DNA of 64,000 bases. Source: Lojkania enalia (taxonomy: Eukaryota; Ascomycota; Dothideomycetes; Pleosporales). The notes under the pieces were generated by a model. The model saw nothing but the letters and a program-made list of their open reading frames with translations, did no database searches and was not told where the DNA came from. The position numbers and the translations under genes are program-made. The DNA lies in contig ML986768.1 of the NCBI GenBank assembly GCA_010094045.1, positions 22,720-86,719 on the forward strand, given 5' to 3'. This document shows, in pieces, positions 34,201-45,900 of this stretch. Each line of letters starts with the position of its first letter. Within the stretch, counting starts at the first letter, position 1.

Positions 34201-36441
34201 TGTGTATTGTAATAGTGCCAGCATGAGGAGAGCCTTCGGATGGACTCTTGGAGGGTATAGGCATCTACGGATATAAAACAAAGTACGAAAATAAATAAAA
34301 TAAAATAAAAATTAAATTAAAATAGAATTTTATAACTAGATCTTGGTCTCCTTGTAAGTTTTAGTGTAAGGAGCTTTTTTAAATATGTTTGATTTTATTT
34401 TGATTCTATTTAGAGTTAAGTTGTGTTGAATTCAAGATCAGTAATGGCTTCTCCCAAGATGTCAATCCATTGTATACCTAGAATAAATGCCCTCTATTTC
34501 CTCAACTATGAATACGGACCGCTTCTGGGTGCTTTGTAGGCCACAATATTCGTAGCTGTATGAGTGGGCGACTTAGTCCTATTCTCCTCAGTTAGTCCTC
34601 CCTAGGATGTCCCACGATTTTGGCGGTACACGCCCAATTTTGCCGGTCACTAGCCACCTATTTGTGAGAATGTCTTGTAAGGCTTCTTCAATATGCGCTT
34701 TGAGTCATCGGCCTGCCTTCTGCTGAGATTGCTTGTCTGCAGATGCCTAAGCAGTATCTGCAATTGGCCGCAAAACAACGCTAGAAGCGTACCGCTTAAC
34801 GGAAGGTAAGCCGCCGAAAGCGCAGTTGCAGACGATACTACAGATTCATGTGGAATGCTTGACATTGCATTGAAGACGGCGAGCAGAGTTTGGGTAAAGC
34901 CAAGTTGGGTGTGTCATTTTTTTGTTGGGAAATGATCTATGGGGTGAGGGACCAACAGAAGAACTTGTTAAAGGCTGTTTTGTATATGGTAGATCACTAG
35001 CACACCTTCGAATGTCGGCGAATGAAAACCGAAAGAAGAGTCCGAGCGGTTGGATATTGTAGAAAGCGAATTATGCGCGCTTGCATATTGGTAGTGTAAA
35101 GCAAGATTGTTGGGCCTGCGAATCGACCGTGTGCACAAGAGAAACAGGAGATGTCACGTCAAACAGGCGGTCCAGAATTAAGGGGTTATGTCATCGTCGA
35201 CAGTTCATCTCCAGCCCTAGCTTAGCCAACCATTACTTATAACCACGACTGCATCCAGTCCCCTCTTTACTTCGAATCGGAATTGAAAAGGAGCCCCTCT
35301 TCAATGAGCTCCACGCATTAGTTTATTTTCTTAGTGCAATCCTCATTTCATCCCGAGTCGGAACGGCCCTTTGACAGAGGAAGATCACGTGCCTTGTGGT
35401 CCAAGCTTCCCAGAAGCCGGTGCTTTTTCCGCTGTCCTACCTCCCATCATTGCCATCATCATTGGCCATCAAAATGCTAAAAGATCCGCTCGACCGCGAA
35501 TGATCGATGTTCCAGTCGCGGCGCTCAATCTCTGATCACGCAACTCAAGTATCGCTTGGTCTGCACCTATCCGCAAATGCTGCGGCCGAGACGGGCCTCA
35601 TGTAGCTTTGCGACTCGATTTTGAGTCGTACTGCTAGACTTCGGTGATCGGTCCGTCAAACTCACAGGAAATAGTGGCCAGAGCCACAAATATATTCGTG
35701 TGGCTAATTGGCGCTGGCATCTTCATCTAACTCGGGCTGACGTTTTTCAGGTTAAATTCTAGTGTCCATATATTTCGACCCGGGCAATTTAAGCACATCA
35801 GGATCCTGTGGCCGTGCCCAAACATGTGTCTCTCCATTATCGCCTTATCATGCTCGGATCCAATTAGATTGTATTAAAATCCCTTCATTTAACGAAGCTT
35901 CTTTGCAGTCACACGAACTAGGGCCTTTGCGTGTGGTTCCGGCCTTTTCCCCTGTGAACGCCGAGAAAGAGCCTCAAACGACCGAAACCCGGGCCCCTAT
36001 TATCGGAAAGGCATCATGTCCCCTGACTACAGTCTTGGAAGGCAAGGGATCCAAGTCCTCTTGAGGTCGATCGGTTGCGACGGATGAAAAATAAGCGCAA
36101 GCCAACTGGATCGGTTGTTTCTGTTGTCACTCCATCCTCAATATCCACAAAGAGCGAATCTTTACCCCACATCTTCGCCTTGTGTTTGCAAAGCGAATTC
36201 TCCGGGTCTGCTATCGTTCACCACCTCGGTGATCATCTGAGATATTTACTATCTTAACGCCAGTATGGCTCTGCCGATCCCAGTACGGTGGCATGATGTA
36301 GAATCGCGTATCTGGGATTGGGTACCATGGCCTATATTCCCCTGTTCCCCCCCAACCGTGCCATGTATTGTCGCTAACGGTCACTAATTAATTTCTCAAG
36401 AAACAAAGTGCTGGTGGCATGTCCGTAGCGTGAAAAGTTAC
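31295..36441. other. 5-kb AT-rich gene-free region
   Basis: No intact gene. Short coding-like fragments occur: minus strand 31330-31617 (CGWVKAMGMISLGMP); plus strand 33716-33925 (LAELAKNRLEDIVPENVYLE); plus strand 36075-36257 (KRKPTGSVVSVVTPSS). None can be assigned. An A/T-only stretch (AAATAAAATAAAATAAAA type) lies at about 34.29-34.33 kb. The region probably contains degraded repeats and gene debris. Confidence 0.45.
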
Positions 36442-36449
36442 TTATAAAA
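36442..36449 (+). promoter_or_regulatory. TATA box of the AA8-AA12 gene
   Basis: TTATAAAA lies about 62 bp upstream of the chosen ATG at 36510, the right distance for a fungal TATA box. It supports this start. Confidence 0.5.
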
Positions 36450-36509
36450 CCGCCATGGACCCGTCAGGAATGTGGCATATTCTGTTGAGGGCTGCCAAAT
36501 CTGCTCGCT

Positions 36510-38639
36510 ATGAGTCCGTGCAAAGTTTTTCTGGGACTCACTGTCCTTGCTGGTACCGGTATGTCATAACTGGTATCAGTTGCTCCTTGAGTTTACTGAG
36601 AGGACGCAGCGCTCGGTCAAACGACCAAACGGTATTGCGACGCCACTACTTCGATATGCTATGCCGGATGGAATGGCGGTAATGGGATAACTATCGGCGT
36701 GGCTCTGCCGAATGCAACCGCTCCGCCCTTCGACACGGTTCTGCAGATGGTCTCACCGAGAGCGAACGGCTGGGTGGGTTTCTCTTGGGGTGGAACGATG
36801 CCATATGTGCCTTTAACGATCGGCTGGGTCAACAATGCCTCAAGCACTACGATCTATTCGTCTAGAATGGCCTAGTATGTTGAAACCCTTCTCAAATGGT
36901 CGAGCAATTCCTCACAGATTGAAGTGGCTTAAGCTTACCACAGCCGTACGATGCCGCTGAATATGCGTACCTCAAAGGGACCGGTTATAACAGCACTCAT
37001 TGGACTTTAAACGTTCTCTGTAAAGGATGCAGTCAATGGCACGATGTTGATGGGAAATTGGCATCACTTGACCCAGCTAATGCGGCGGTTCCACTCGCTC
37101 ATGCATATGCGTCAAGGGAGCCAAGAGAGCCGGCTAACAACCGCTCTACATTCAACGTCCATACAAATTTCGGCCACTGGACTCTCGATCTCTCGCAAGG
37201 GGTGAACGAGAATTTCAGCCAATTAGTTGCGGCGAACTTGGTGCCAGACGAGCCTCCAACCCCAAGTAGCACCCCGGTGTCCAGTTCGAAGCCAACTGTG
37301 TCCATTCCAAGCACGCTGAGCACTGCTACCGTTCCAACCCCGTCGACCCCGGCGAGCACTGGTGTGCCTTCGTCGTGTGCTGGGGTTAGAGCTGCCCACT
37401 TCCCGACATTGACGGCAAGCGGCTGGAAAGCTGTCAAAGTTGCGGGCGATTTAACACAGCCTAGAGGCATGGTATTCGATTCTGCTGGCCATCTTCTTCT
37501 TATACAGAATGGCTTAGGCATTACTGGTCACACTATCGGACCTGATGGTTGCTTTACATCCGCAAAAACCATTCTCACTCAGAGAAACTTGAATCATGGT
37601 ATCACCCTTAGCCAAGATGGTAAGACGCTTTATGCGAGCTCTGCTACCAGCGTGTATGTATGGGATTACGATGCCGGGTCGATGAGCGTGTCCGCGTCGT
37701 CGAGGATTATTGTCACTGGCATGGATAGCCGCGGGCATGTGACGCGCACCCTGGCCATCCCTCCAAAGAACCCTAACATCATCATTGTCTCTCACGGGTC
37801 AAACGATAATTTTGACTGGGATTCTGGCAACATCAAAGTGGGCCGGTCTTGCGTCAAAGCCTTTGATGTTAGCAAAGTCCCCGCGGGTGGGTATAATTAC
37901 GCTTCGGGAGGGTACCAACTAGGTTATGGCCTACGAAACGAAGTAGGCCTAGCGTTTGACGCGGACGGAATGTACGCTAGGCCTCTCCTTTAAAATTACT
38001 ACCAGCTAGCTGACTGAGGTCTACAGGCTTTGGGGTGTGGAAAATGGGTCGGACGAGGTCCATCGTACGATTGGCGAAACAGCGGTAGACATCCACATCG
38101 ACAACCCGGCCGAAGAAATCAACTTCCTCGGAGACCCATCCAAGGAAAACAGGCAGTGGTATGGATATCCGACTTGCTATACCGTGTGGCAGCCGAATGT
38201 GATCACGGACCGCAAGTTTGCGGTTGGCGACCAATTTGTGCTCGCTCCAAACGGAACATTCACAGACGACACATGCAGAGAGCAGAGTATGGCACCCAAG
38301 CTCGCTTTCCAGGCACACTCAGCACCGCTTGATGCTGTCTTCAACAAGGACTACACAAGCATGTATATAACGTTCCACGGCAGCTGGAACCGTAGCCCTT
38401 CGACGGGTTACAAGGTGGTCGAGGTGCCTTTTTCCAAGAGCACGTCAGGTTTTGGGCCCAGCAGTGCGCTGAATAGCAGCACGGGTTATAGTCCTATCTT
38501 CTGGAATCCAGAAGAAGAACATTGCTCCACAACGCAGTGCTTCAGGCCGGTGGCGATAGCACAAGATAAGTACGGGCGCATGTACATCACAAGCGACAGT
38601 GGAAGCGAAGGCGAGATGATTATTCTGGGAAAGAGCTGA
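36510..38639 (+). CDS. Secreted AA8-AA12 oxidoreductase: CDH-type cytochrome b fused to PQQ-dependent pyranose dehydrogenase
   Basis: This is a predicted extracellular sugar dehydrogenase that passes electrons through a heme domain. Four exons (36510-36558, 36610-36874, 36934-37971, 38027-38639; introns 51, 59 and 55 nt) give 654 residues. A signal peptide (MSPCKVFLGLTVLAGT) precedes the CDH-like cytochrome domain (about 20-190): ICYAGWNGGNGITIGVALP, SWGGTMPYVPL with the probable Met heme ligand, and NSTHWTLNVLCKGC with the probable His ligand. A Ser/Thr/Pro linker follows (about 225-270). Then comes the AA12 beta-propeller: AGDLTQPRGMVFDSAGHLLL, LGYGLRNEVGLAFDADG spliced to MLWGVENGSDEV, and FHGSWNRSPSTGYKVVEVPF. 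Known AA12 enzymes use PQQ to oxidise sugars such as fucose and glucosone. After the stop, another frame stays coding-like, so the end could differ. Confidence 0.87.
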
Positions 38640-39570
38640 ATGATGGGTCGCCTGTGGAGTGGGATGAATATGGAGAGGGGTATGTTGGGGTGGCGCTAGA
38701 TGGAAGGGGTATACCATTGTACGGGTTGCCGGCTCTTTGACCAACAATTGGCCTTAAATGTACATTCTTATGTTCTCCTTGGCTGTGCGTGCAGACTAGG
38801 ACGATTCATCCTTTATTCATTGGCATCTGCTACTGCGTTTTTGCTGACTCGCCCGGAACGATACATTTGTGAGAGGGACTGGCTCGGGTTATGGTACCCA
38901 AGCGCGACGGTCGCACGAGCTGTCGGCCGACGTGGAGGGCAGGATTACCTACCATTCGACGGGGAACGTTGCTGCGTCCAGGACAAGGACACGCTAGGGA
39001 TACAGGCACCCAATGCGCGCAATGCCGTAGCTAGAGGAGGTTTGCCTCTCGCCCTGAGCACACGTATCGTGCCCATGGCATGGCGGGGAGTGCGGGCACG
39101 GCGGGGTGTCTCGCAAGAAGCTAGGCCCGAAGAGGACTGAGCCGAGGTGTCTCACCTCAGCACGGCCCCCCGACCGCCCCGGAGTGCGGAGATGGACCCG
39201 GCTGCACGATAGGGCCGCAGGGTCCAGACATATCATTCACGATACCAATTCTTGAGGCACTCAAGCCGTGTTCTATGACGCAGAGCCAATGCTGCCAGAG
39301 AGGATGCCCTGAGCCGATGCCTGCCACGGGGCGGGCACAGGCACGATATAATGGAGCGTCCCCTCGCCCACAATAGCCCGCACCGGCTCTCCGCCACCAC
39401 CACCAGCACCCTCCGCCAGCCCTCACCGACAGCGGGTGCTGTACCGAAGACGCCTCTGACAAGCCAGGAACACCTGGATACGAGGATAAGAGTATAGAGC
39501 GGGCCCTCCCCTCCACACCCACGCTTCGTCGTCGAGCCCCACACTGCACACACTCAGCGGCGCAGCCAGC
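38640..39570. other. Intergenic, GC-rich towards the right
   Basis: Open frames here overlap on both strands and lack family signatures. The right half is clearly more GC-rich than the left and leads into the equally GC-rich monooxygenase gene. No gene is supported. Confidence 0.5.
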
Positions 39571-41061
39571 ATGAACGGCCACGCGAACGGCCACGCCGCC
39601 TCGACCTTCGGCTATGACGTCCTCGTCATCGGCGCCGGCATCGCAGGCATCAATGCTGGCTACCGCCTCCAGACCGCCCTCCCAGACTACTCGTACGCCA
39701 TCTTGGAGGGCCGCCACGAGCTGGGGGGCACGTGGAGTCTGTTCAAATATCCGGGCATCCGCTCCGACTCGGATCTGCACACGTTCGGCTTCTCCTTCAA
39801 TCCGTGGCTGAAGCCGAACTCCATTGCGACTGGCGAGTCCATTATCGAATACCTCAACGAGACTGTGTCTAAGTTTGGCATCGATAGGCACATCCAATAC
39901 AACCACAAGGTCACATCAGCAGACTGGTCGTCGGACCAGCAGCAGTGGCGCCTGGAAGTGGACTATGAGGGACACACGAAGATATACCACGCCAAGTTCG
40001 TCATCATGGGAACGGGATACTACGACTACGAGAAGCCGTTGGAGGCCAAGATTCCCGGACTGGACAACTTTCAGGGCAAGGCCGTCCACACCCAATTCTG
40101 GCCCGAGGATCTGGATTACAAGGGCAAGAAGATAGTTGTCATCGGCTCCGGCGCCACAACCATAACTCTAGTCCCGGCCCTAGTTGATGGAGGCGCCGCA
40201 AAGGTAACGCAGCTGCAGCGCTCCCCTTCGTACGTCATGAACTCGCCGCAGAAGAAACCTGGCGAGTATGCCTGGTACGAACGGGTTTTGCCGCGCGCCT
40301 TGGCCCTTTGGGTCACACGTATGAAGTTCATCCTCATTCCATACCTTTTCTATCTATTCTGCAGGAAGTTTCCGAACTCAGCTCGGAACCTATTGAGGAA
40401 AGAGGCAAAGTCCGTGCTCCCGGAGGGCTTTCCAATGGACCCGCATTTCCAGCCTAGCTACAACCCGTGGGATCAGCGCCTGTGCTTCTGTCCAGACAAC
40501 GACTTCTTCAAGAGCTTCGAGTCCGGACGCGCCGAGATCATCACCGACACCATCAGATCCGTGGTAAAAGACGGCATCGAGCTAAATAGCGGCCACAAAG
40601 TGGACGCAGACATCATCGTAACAGCAACAGGTCTGAACGTCCAAGTATGCGGCAAGATCGCCATCTCCGTCGACAAACAGCCCGTCGACGTTTCCTCGCA
40701 ATGGCTCTGGCGCCACACTATGCTCACTAATGTCCCTAATCTCGGCGTTCTAATCGGCTATATCAACGCATCGTGGACGCTCGGCGCCGATTCGTCGTGC
40801 CTTCTACTCACACGTTTATTGACATACATGCGGAATAATGGGTACACCAAGACGACGCCCTCAATTTCCGAGTCCGAGAAGCAGAATCCGAGACCTGTGC
40901 TTGGGCTGACGAGTACATACCTTAAGAATGCATTTAAGGCTCTACCACATGCAGGGAACAGTGGGCCGTGGTTACCTAGGGAAAATTATTTTAAGGATTA
41001 TTGGGCGGCAACTAGAGCGGATCTGAGGAAAGGGTTGAATTTTGAGAAGGTGAGCACCTAA
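39571..41061 (+). CDS. FAD-dependent monooxygenase, Baeyer-Villiger type
   Basis: An intronless frame of 496 residues. FAD-binding GAGIAG lies at 21-26, the Baeyer-Villiger fingerprint FxGxxxHxxxWP at 167-178 (FQGKAVHTQFWP), and the NADPH-binding GSGATT at 192-197. ELGGTWSLFKYPGIRSDSD matches the loop after the first Rossmann fold, and IIVTATGLNVQ is the late ATG-type motif. Such class B flavoproteins insert oxygen next to a carbonyl or oxidise soft heteroatoms. A hydrophobic run near 250 (MKFILIPYLFYLFC) may allow membrane association. Third positions are GC-rich, unlike the AT-rich surroundings, which could reflect recent arrival or selection. The substrate is unknown. Confidence 0.9.
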   Translation: MNGHANGHAASTFGYDVLVIGAGIAGINAGYRLQTALPDYSYAILEGRHELGGTWSLFKYPGIRSDSDLHTFGFSFNPWLKPNSIATGESIIEYLNETVSKFGIDRHIQYNHKVTSADWSSDQQQWRLEVDYEGHTKIYHAKFVIMGTGYYDYEKPLEAKIPGLDNFQGKAVHTQFWPEDLDYKGKKIVVIGSGATTITLVPALVDGGAAKVTQLQRSPSYVMNSPQKKPGEYAWYERVLPRALALWVTRMKFILIPYLFYLFCRKFPNSARNLLRKEAKSVLPEGFPMDPHFQPSYNPWDQRLCFCPDNDFFKSFESGRAEIITDTIRSVVKDGIELNSGHKVDADIIVTATGLNVQVCGKIAISVDKQPVDVSSQWLWRHTMLTNVPNLGVLIGYINASWTLGADSSCLLLTRLLTYMRNNGYTKTTPSISESEKQNPRPVLGLTSTYLKNAFKALPHAGNSGPWLPRENYFKDYWAATRADLRKGLNFEKVST

Positions 41062-41571
41062 AGTTGAGAAGATGGGATGGGGGGATATGATCGGTGATGA
41101 GAGTGGAGCGTGAGTGGGATTTGGAGCCAGGTTGAATAATGGGTGCGTGATGGAAGCCAGTTGCGCTATCATGTTTGATATGTTTGGAACTTTATCTAGA
41201 TACAGCTTATCTAGTGATACTGTTTGATTGAGGGCTTATTATTATTATTACACATGGAGGTATGGATGGGTAGATAGCATCTTGTATTCTGGGCCTGGAG
41301 TAGATACTATTCTGCCAAGACGATCATTCTGAAGCGCAGCTAATTCGCTCATATCTCAATCTCAAGCTTTCGCGTCCATCCTCGCTCGTGCAAAGGGATC
41401 CCGTGTGACGTCATCGCCTTCCATTGTTTAGTACTAAGATCGCTACATTCCAAGGCCCATTCTCCATTCATCTACAGACGAAACGCGCTTTTTTAATACT
41501 AACATTAACCGTGCCTCTGTTGACTTTAATTTCTTCCAATTTCTTCGTTCTTGTTTTTGCTAGCGCTAGTG
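41062..41571. other. Convergent intergenic region
   Basis: It lies between the monooxygenase 3' end and the relic 3' end on the minus strand. A plus-strand frame at 41424-41768 overlaps coding-like minus-strand sequence and is rejected. Confidence 0.45.
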
Positions 41572-42047
41572 CTAGTGTAGACCCTTCAGATCACGGTTCA
41601 ACTCCTCGTGTGCCTCCCCAACGAATTCCAACACGCGCTTTCGACACTCAGGCTCAAAGACCTTCATCCAGCTCGCACGTCTCTTCCTTTCCTCGACCTC
41701 CACAGGCACATAGAGGTTCTCCTCCGAATTTCTCTTGTGCTCATCAACGATACCCACCAGTAGCTTGAGCTGATTCCCGGCTTTTCGGCGAGTTTGTCGA
41801 AATCTTCAAACCCGTATATAACAGATAGCGACTCGCATTGATGAGGATATTAGCTTCATTAAAAACTTCCTAAGATGAACGGTGACTGCATGCGCTACTA
41901 CTGGTGTAAGAGTGCAAAGGTGAATCTCCTTGGCATATCTACATTAGCAAGGCCTTTCTATACCTCATCGCCATAGTCTTTACCCACGAGTCAGGCCAAA
42001 TGGAAGACCTTCGAGACCTCCAAAGATCATCAAATCAGCACCCAAAT
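41572..42047 (-). pseudogene. Decayed 3' part of the 2EXR-like gene
   Basis: Downstream of the stop of the 42048-42917 frame, coding-like sequence continues in other frames. One reads WEFLASLLNLGADLMIFGGL then EGLPFGLTRG; later pieces read GFEDFDKLAEKPG; the last reads LYVPVEVEERKRRASWMKVF to a stop at 41572. Several frame changes and stops separate them, and no intron set I tried restores one frame. The last helix-rich, charged piece looks like a natural C-terminus of the upstream gene. Confidence 0.55.
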
Positions 42048-42917
42048 TCAACAAACTAGCCAAAAATTCCCATGCACCGTATGACCACGATGGCTCCTCT
42101 CATTCATGTGCCTTGGCGTGATCAGCTTGATATTAATAATCATCATATCTGCATCCACTTCCCAATGAGTAGGGTTACCATGCAACTCGGCCACGATATC
42201 GATCTTCCCGCCGTAATTTAAGCATTCGGCGTTCAAACGATAAATTCCGTCGCGTTCGCCTTCATCACCCGGATTCCATATATAAGACTCATAGTAAGAA
42301 ATACGTATTTCCCAATCTGTATACGCTCCGCTACACATTATCTTCAACAAATGCTGCTCGGCCTTGCTACCATCCATCCAGCAATAGCGATCGATGTGAA
42401 TGGTTACATGTCGCCGCTCTGGGCTTCCCTCGCATAGTCTCGCAGCAGAGTTCGCTGTAAAGGTGTAGATTGCGCCCGGTAGCTGCCGAACGAATCCTAA
42501 TTCGTTCAGGTAGGTGTGGACATTCATGAACTCGGCGAGTCCGTGCGAGGCTATGAGATATTCAGGCCTCTCGTCCTCGCTTAGCAAAATGCTGGAGCCG
42601 AAATCCAAGGGTTTGAAGCACGAGGTGTAGAAAAGATTTACGTTGAGAACTGCATTCTGAGCAAGCAGGCTACCGGCTTCGGAGTTGATTTGCTCGCAGA
42701 CTTGTAAGAATATGACACATGAATCGGGCGGTGTGTCTTCCCCGGCCGATAGAGAGATAGGATTGGCAAACCGCGGTTTGTCGACGCCCAGAACCAGAAA
42801 GTAGATTCGGTTGTGTGCTTCTCCTGGGAGGTATAAGAACCCAATGGGTCGCGCTGGTCTGCATTGCACCGACATTTCTTGGCTCGAAGTGTGCGTACGA
42901 GTTGTATCTAGTGTCAA
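42048..42917 (-). CDS. 2EXR/F-box-like hypothetical protein, probably C-terminally truncated
   Basis: An open frame of 289 residues. The N-terminus holds the short motif common to many fungal proteins of unknown role, FLYLPGEAHNRIYFLVL (pattern F-L-x-L-P-x-E-x-R-N-x-I-Y). Next comes ALLxCxQ-like sequence (VCEQINSEAGSLLAQNAVLN), also usual in this family. The rest mixes strands and helices without catalytic motifs. It ends with GNFWLVC, while a neighbouring frame continues the coding sense, so a frameshift has likely truncated the protein. It may still be expressed. Confidence 0.55.
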   Translation of the reverse strand: MTLDTTRTHTSSQEMSVQCRPARPIGFLYLPGEAHNRIYFLVLGVDKPRFANPISLSAGEDTPPDSCVIFLQVCEQINSEAGSLLAQNAVLNVNLFYTSCFKPLDFGSSILLSEDERPEYLIASHGLAEFMNVHTYLNELGFVRQLPGAIYTFTANSAARLCEGSPERRHVTIHIDRYCWMDGSKAEQHLLKIMCSGAYTDWEIRISYYESYIWNPGDEGERDGIYRLNAECLNYGGKIDIVAELHGNPTHWEVDADMMIINIKLITPRHMNERSHRGHTVHGNFWLVC

Positions 42918-45900
42918 TTCCTAAAGGGGAGATCCATTATTTATTTCCTTTTGATATCTCCTCCCTTTCAGGTTGTTGTAGGAATCTCTAGCTTTGGTTG
43001 TGTTGCAGTTTTGACATCAATGGTGGAGGAGCTCATATTGCGTCAATCGAACAACTCTCCGGTTTTAATCAGGTGGACTTCTTCAGTTGTTAGGGAGTCA
43101 GACGTAGTGGTAGGTTTGTCTAATTTATAGCATGGTTTTTGAAAGGCTGAAGTGCTAGCCAAGATCTATTGTAGGTGGAGGATAGCTTTTCACGTGGTCT
43201 ATGCGCCAATTTCGCGGTGAAAGCAATTACTCGTTCTCAGCTGTAACCCAAAGAGAAGGGAAAGTGAGCGTAACATGCTCTCATGGAGCTAGCTGTTGGC
43301 TAGTCGATCGATTGGAGGTAAGTGAAAAACCTATTTCCTATTTTATATTGTTTATTCTGCGGTCCTTGACTGGAATTCCAGCTCCAACCCGAATATTTGG
43401 ACTAACAACATCTAACAATAGTTCGCTGAGCACCTATCTCCACGACTTCTATCTAAAGACGATCCATCTCCTATCTGAAATCCTGCGTCTGGAGAAGGCC
43501 AAGAATATGTGGATGTCCATGTCGCTTCCATTTCGTTGATATCAGGATTCCGAGACAGACGCTAACGGAGGATTCGTCGGCTGCTCAGTGTATCGACTAG
43601 CTCGACTGGACTTATTCTCTCGTGCTGAGAACCGGGTAGGCTATCGTACTTCAATTACTCAGCCAATTATATTTGACAGCCAACAGCATTTCATGAGATC
43701 ACTTGAATCCTACAATCTAACTCAGATCACTTCGCAGCTCTCGTGAAGACACCCTTAATGAGTGTTAGTCGAACAAGAATCAACATCGTCGCGGTAATAG
43801 CCAACTATGCGACGGGGGCGTCGAATGAGTCTCCTTCAATTCTTTTGCTCCTTATACCACTTCATGAATTGCCGTCTTATAAATGCTCCGACTTTACTGG
43901 ACCAAAAGTTGTACGAACGTGATGCAACGTGGGCAAAGTAGATGACTCACATTCTGACACAACGCAGCCAAAGTAGAGTCTCTGATCATAGACCCTCTCA
44001 ATTGACACGACTATTTCGTTGAATTTCATCAGTCGCGACTGATTCTCTCGCGTCTTCTAGTCACGAGTCCCACCCATATACTTGCACTGCAATCAATGTC
44101 AGCTACAGCACAGATGGAGATCACTCAGCCTCCGCAAATGATGTACGGTTGTCGTGCTTGTTGTGGAGGCAGTGGTGCTCAAGAAGATTTTGGTGCGTTC
44201 AATGCTTTCTGTGAAGGAGCATTTCGTCCATTACTCCATTTAGTAGTCCAAGATACTCTTCAGTCTTCGTCTTAGTGCATGTTCTGCCAGCCTTTTCGTT
44301 ACACTCTGGTAGTAGATGCGGCTGTTCTTCGATAATTAATACTAGATAATCAGACTGTAGTGGCTACAGTAGTCTCGAGTAAGTTTCTCTTGAGGAAGTT
44401 GTGGTCGACCTTTATGTAGGTATTTAGTGAACATTCCCCGAACGCTAGATATCCCTTGGCCCTGTCGTTCAAAATACAAGCTTTCTACAATAAAAGTATC
44501 TGTAAAGCTTTGCAGCATAATAAAATCTATATATAAAGGGCACTATTGACATTCAGCGGTTTATTGACTTAAGGATCCATGGTTCACAATGACGACTAGA
44601 AGCAGCTCTACCATAGTTGAGATAGGCAGCACCTACCTCAAATAAAGCCACGGAGACATTTCATCTACATTATTTTATCTTCTTACTTCCTCAAATAAAC
44701 CATGTTAGCCAGAATTATCGCCTATATAAGCCTTCATGCTTTAGCAGCAAGAAGGTCGGCCTTTTTGTTCCTGATAAACCACATTATGAACGGTCTACTG
44801 GACCCCCCATTCTTCCCCCTGATCTGATCACATACGCAATCCTCTATTTATTTAAACTTTTGGGTATTTTAATGTATACATTTAAAGTTTTAATACTAGC
44901 TAATTGGTCGACATAATTGCATTTAGGATACGCATGTAACACTATAGTTGTTCATATAGCTGTGACTGGGAATACTAGAGATAGTATTCAGCCTAGAATG
45001 CTCATGCTGTTAGCGTCGAGGGAAATCTCGCTGCGCTTGGCTACGTCAGGCCTCAGTTGGGGAGAGAGAGCCGTAGGGATTTGGCGTAGCTGCTAGGGCC
45101 TTCGTCTCGTAGTCTCTATGATTACATACTATTTTACAACTCTCCCTCTTTACTAAAAGCCACAAGAACTAGCTGCCTGTTTCATTACCTACGTAGAAGT
45201 TAATATCTATGAAAGTCTCTCAGTTCAGCCATAAAGTTGATATTAACAAAATTCTTGTTGCGATAAAGTCAAAATTATAGTTGTAGCACTTGGGGGGTTC
45301 GCTGAGGGCAAAATTTCCCGTTCCCAGTTTTGGGCGATGCTTTGGGATGGATGGATTACTGATTAGAAGAGAGCTTTGCTAATTGCATTTTAATTGAATT
45401 AGAAGTTTTTGGTGTCTGGCGAAATTTGGCAGCATCCTAATTTAACATAGAACTGAGAGACGTCTTGTGTTCGTTCATATGGAGAAACAAAGAATGCCCT
45501 ATTCTACAGTAATCTTCGCAAATAGGTAAGTAGTGAGTATTTCAGTCGCATATTTCTCAGTAACCGTTCAACCAGCCTCTCCACTATTGTTTTCCTTTGG
45601 TGTCCAGCTAGGCATATGGCAAACAAGCGCCACCCCAATAATCAACCAACTATACACAACTTAAACACCTCAATTTCTCTTCAATCCTACAGCCAAGAAT
45701 TACAAATATCCATATCTTACTGCTAATAGTCACACTCATTATGCATACCTGCCAGTTGTATCAAACGTCACACAATCGTAACCAACATCTTATGATAAAA
45801 ATAGAAATCGTACATAATAGCATCCATTTCAATGTGGTGCTAGACCAGAAGTAAAGCTTACCAACATCCCTTTCTTACCGCCGGATATTCAACTGCCCCA

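Noticed and set aside
41585..41625. tRNA B-box-like string GGTTCAACTCC
   Set aside because: No matching A box, acceptor stem or anticodon arm at the right distances. I found no convincing tRNA anywhere, though without a covariance search some could be missed.
44096..44195. Short start-like frame MSATAQMEITQPPQ with a possible donor
   Set aside because: Only about 33 codons and no coding continuation after candidate acceptors.
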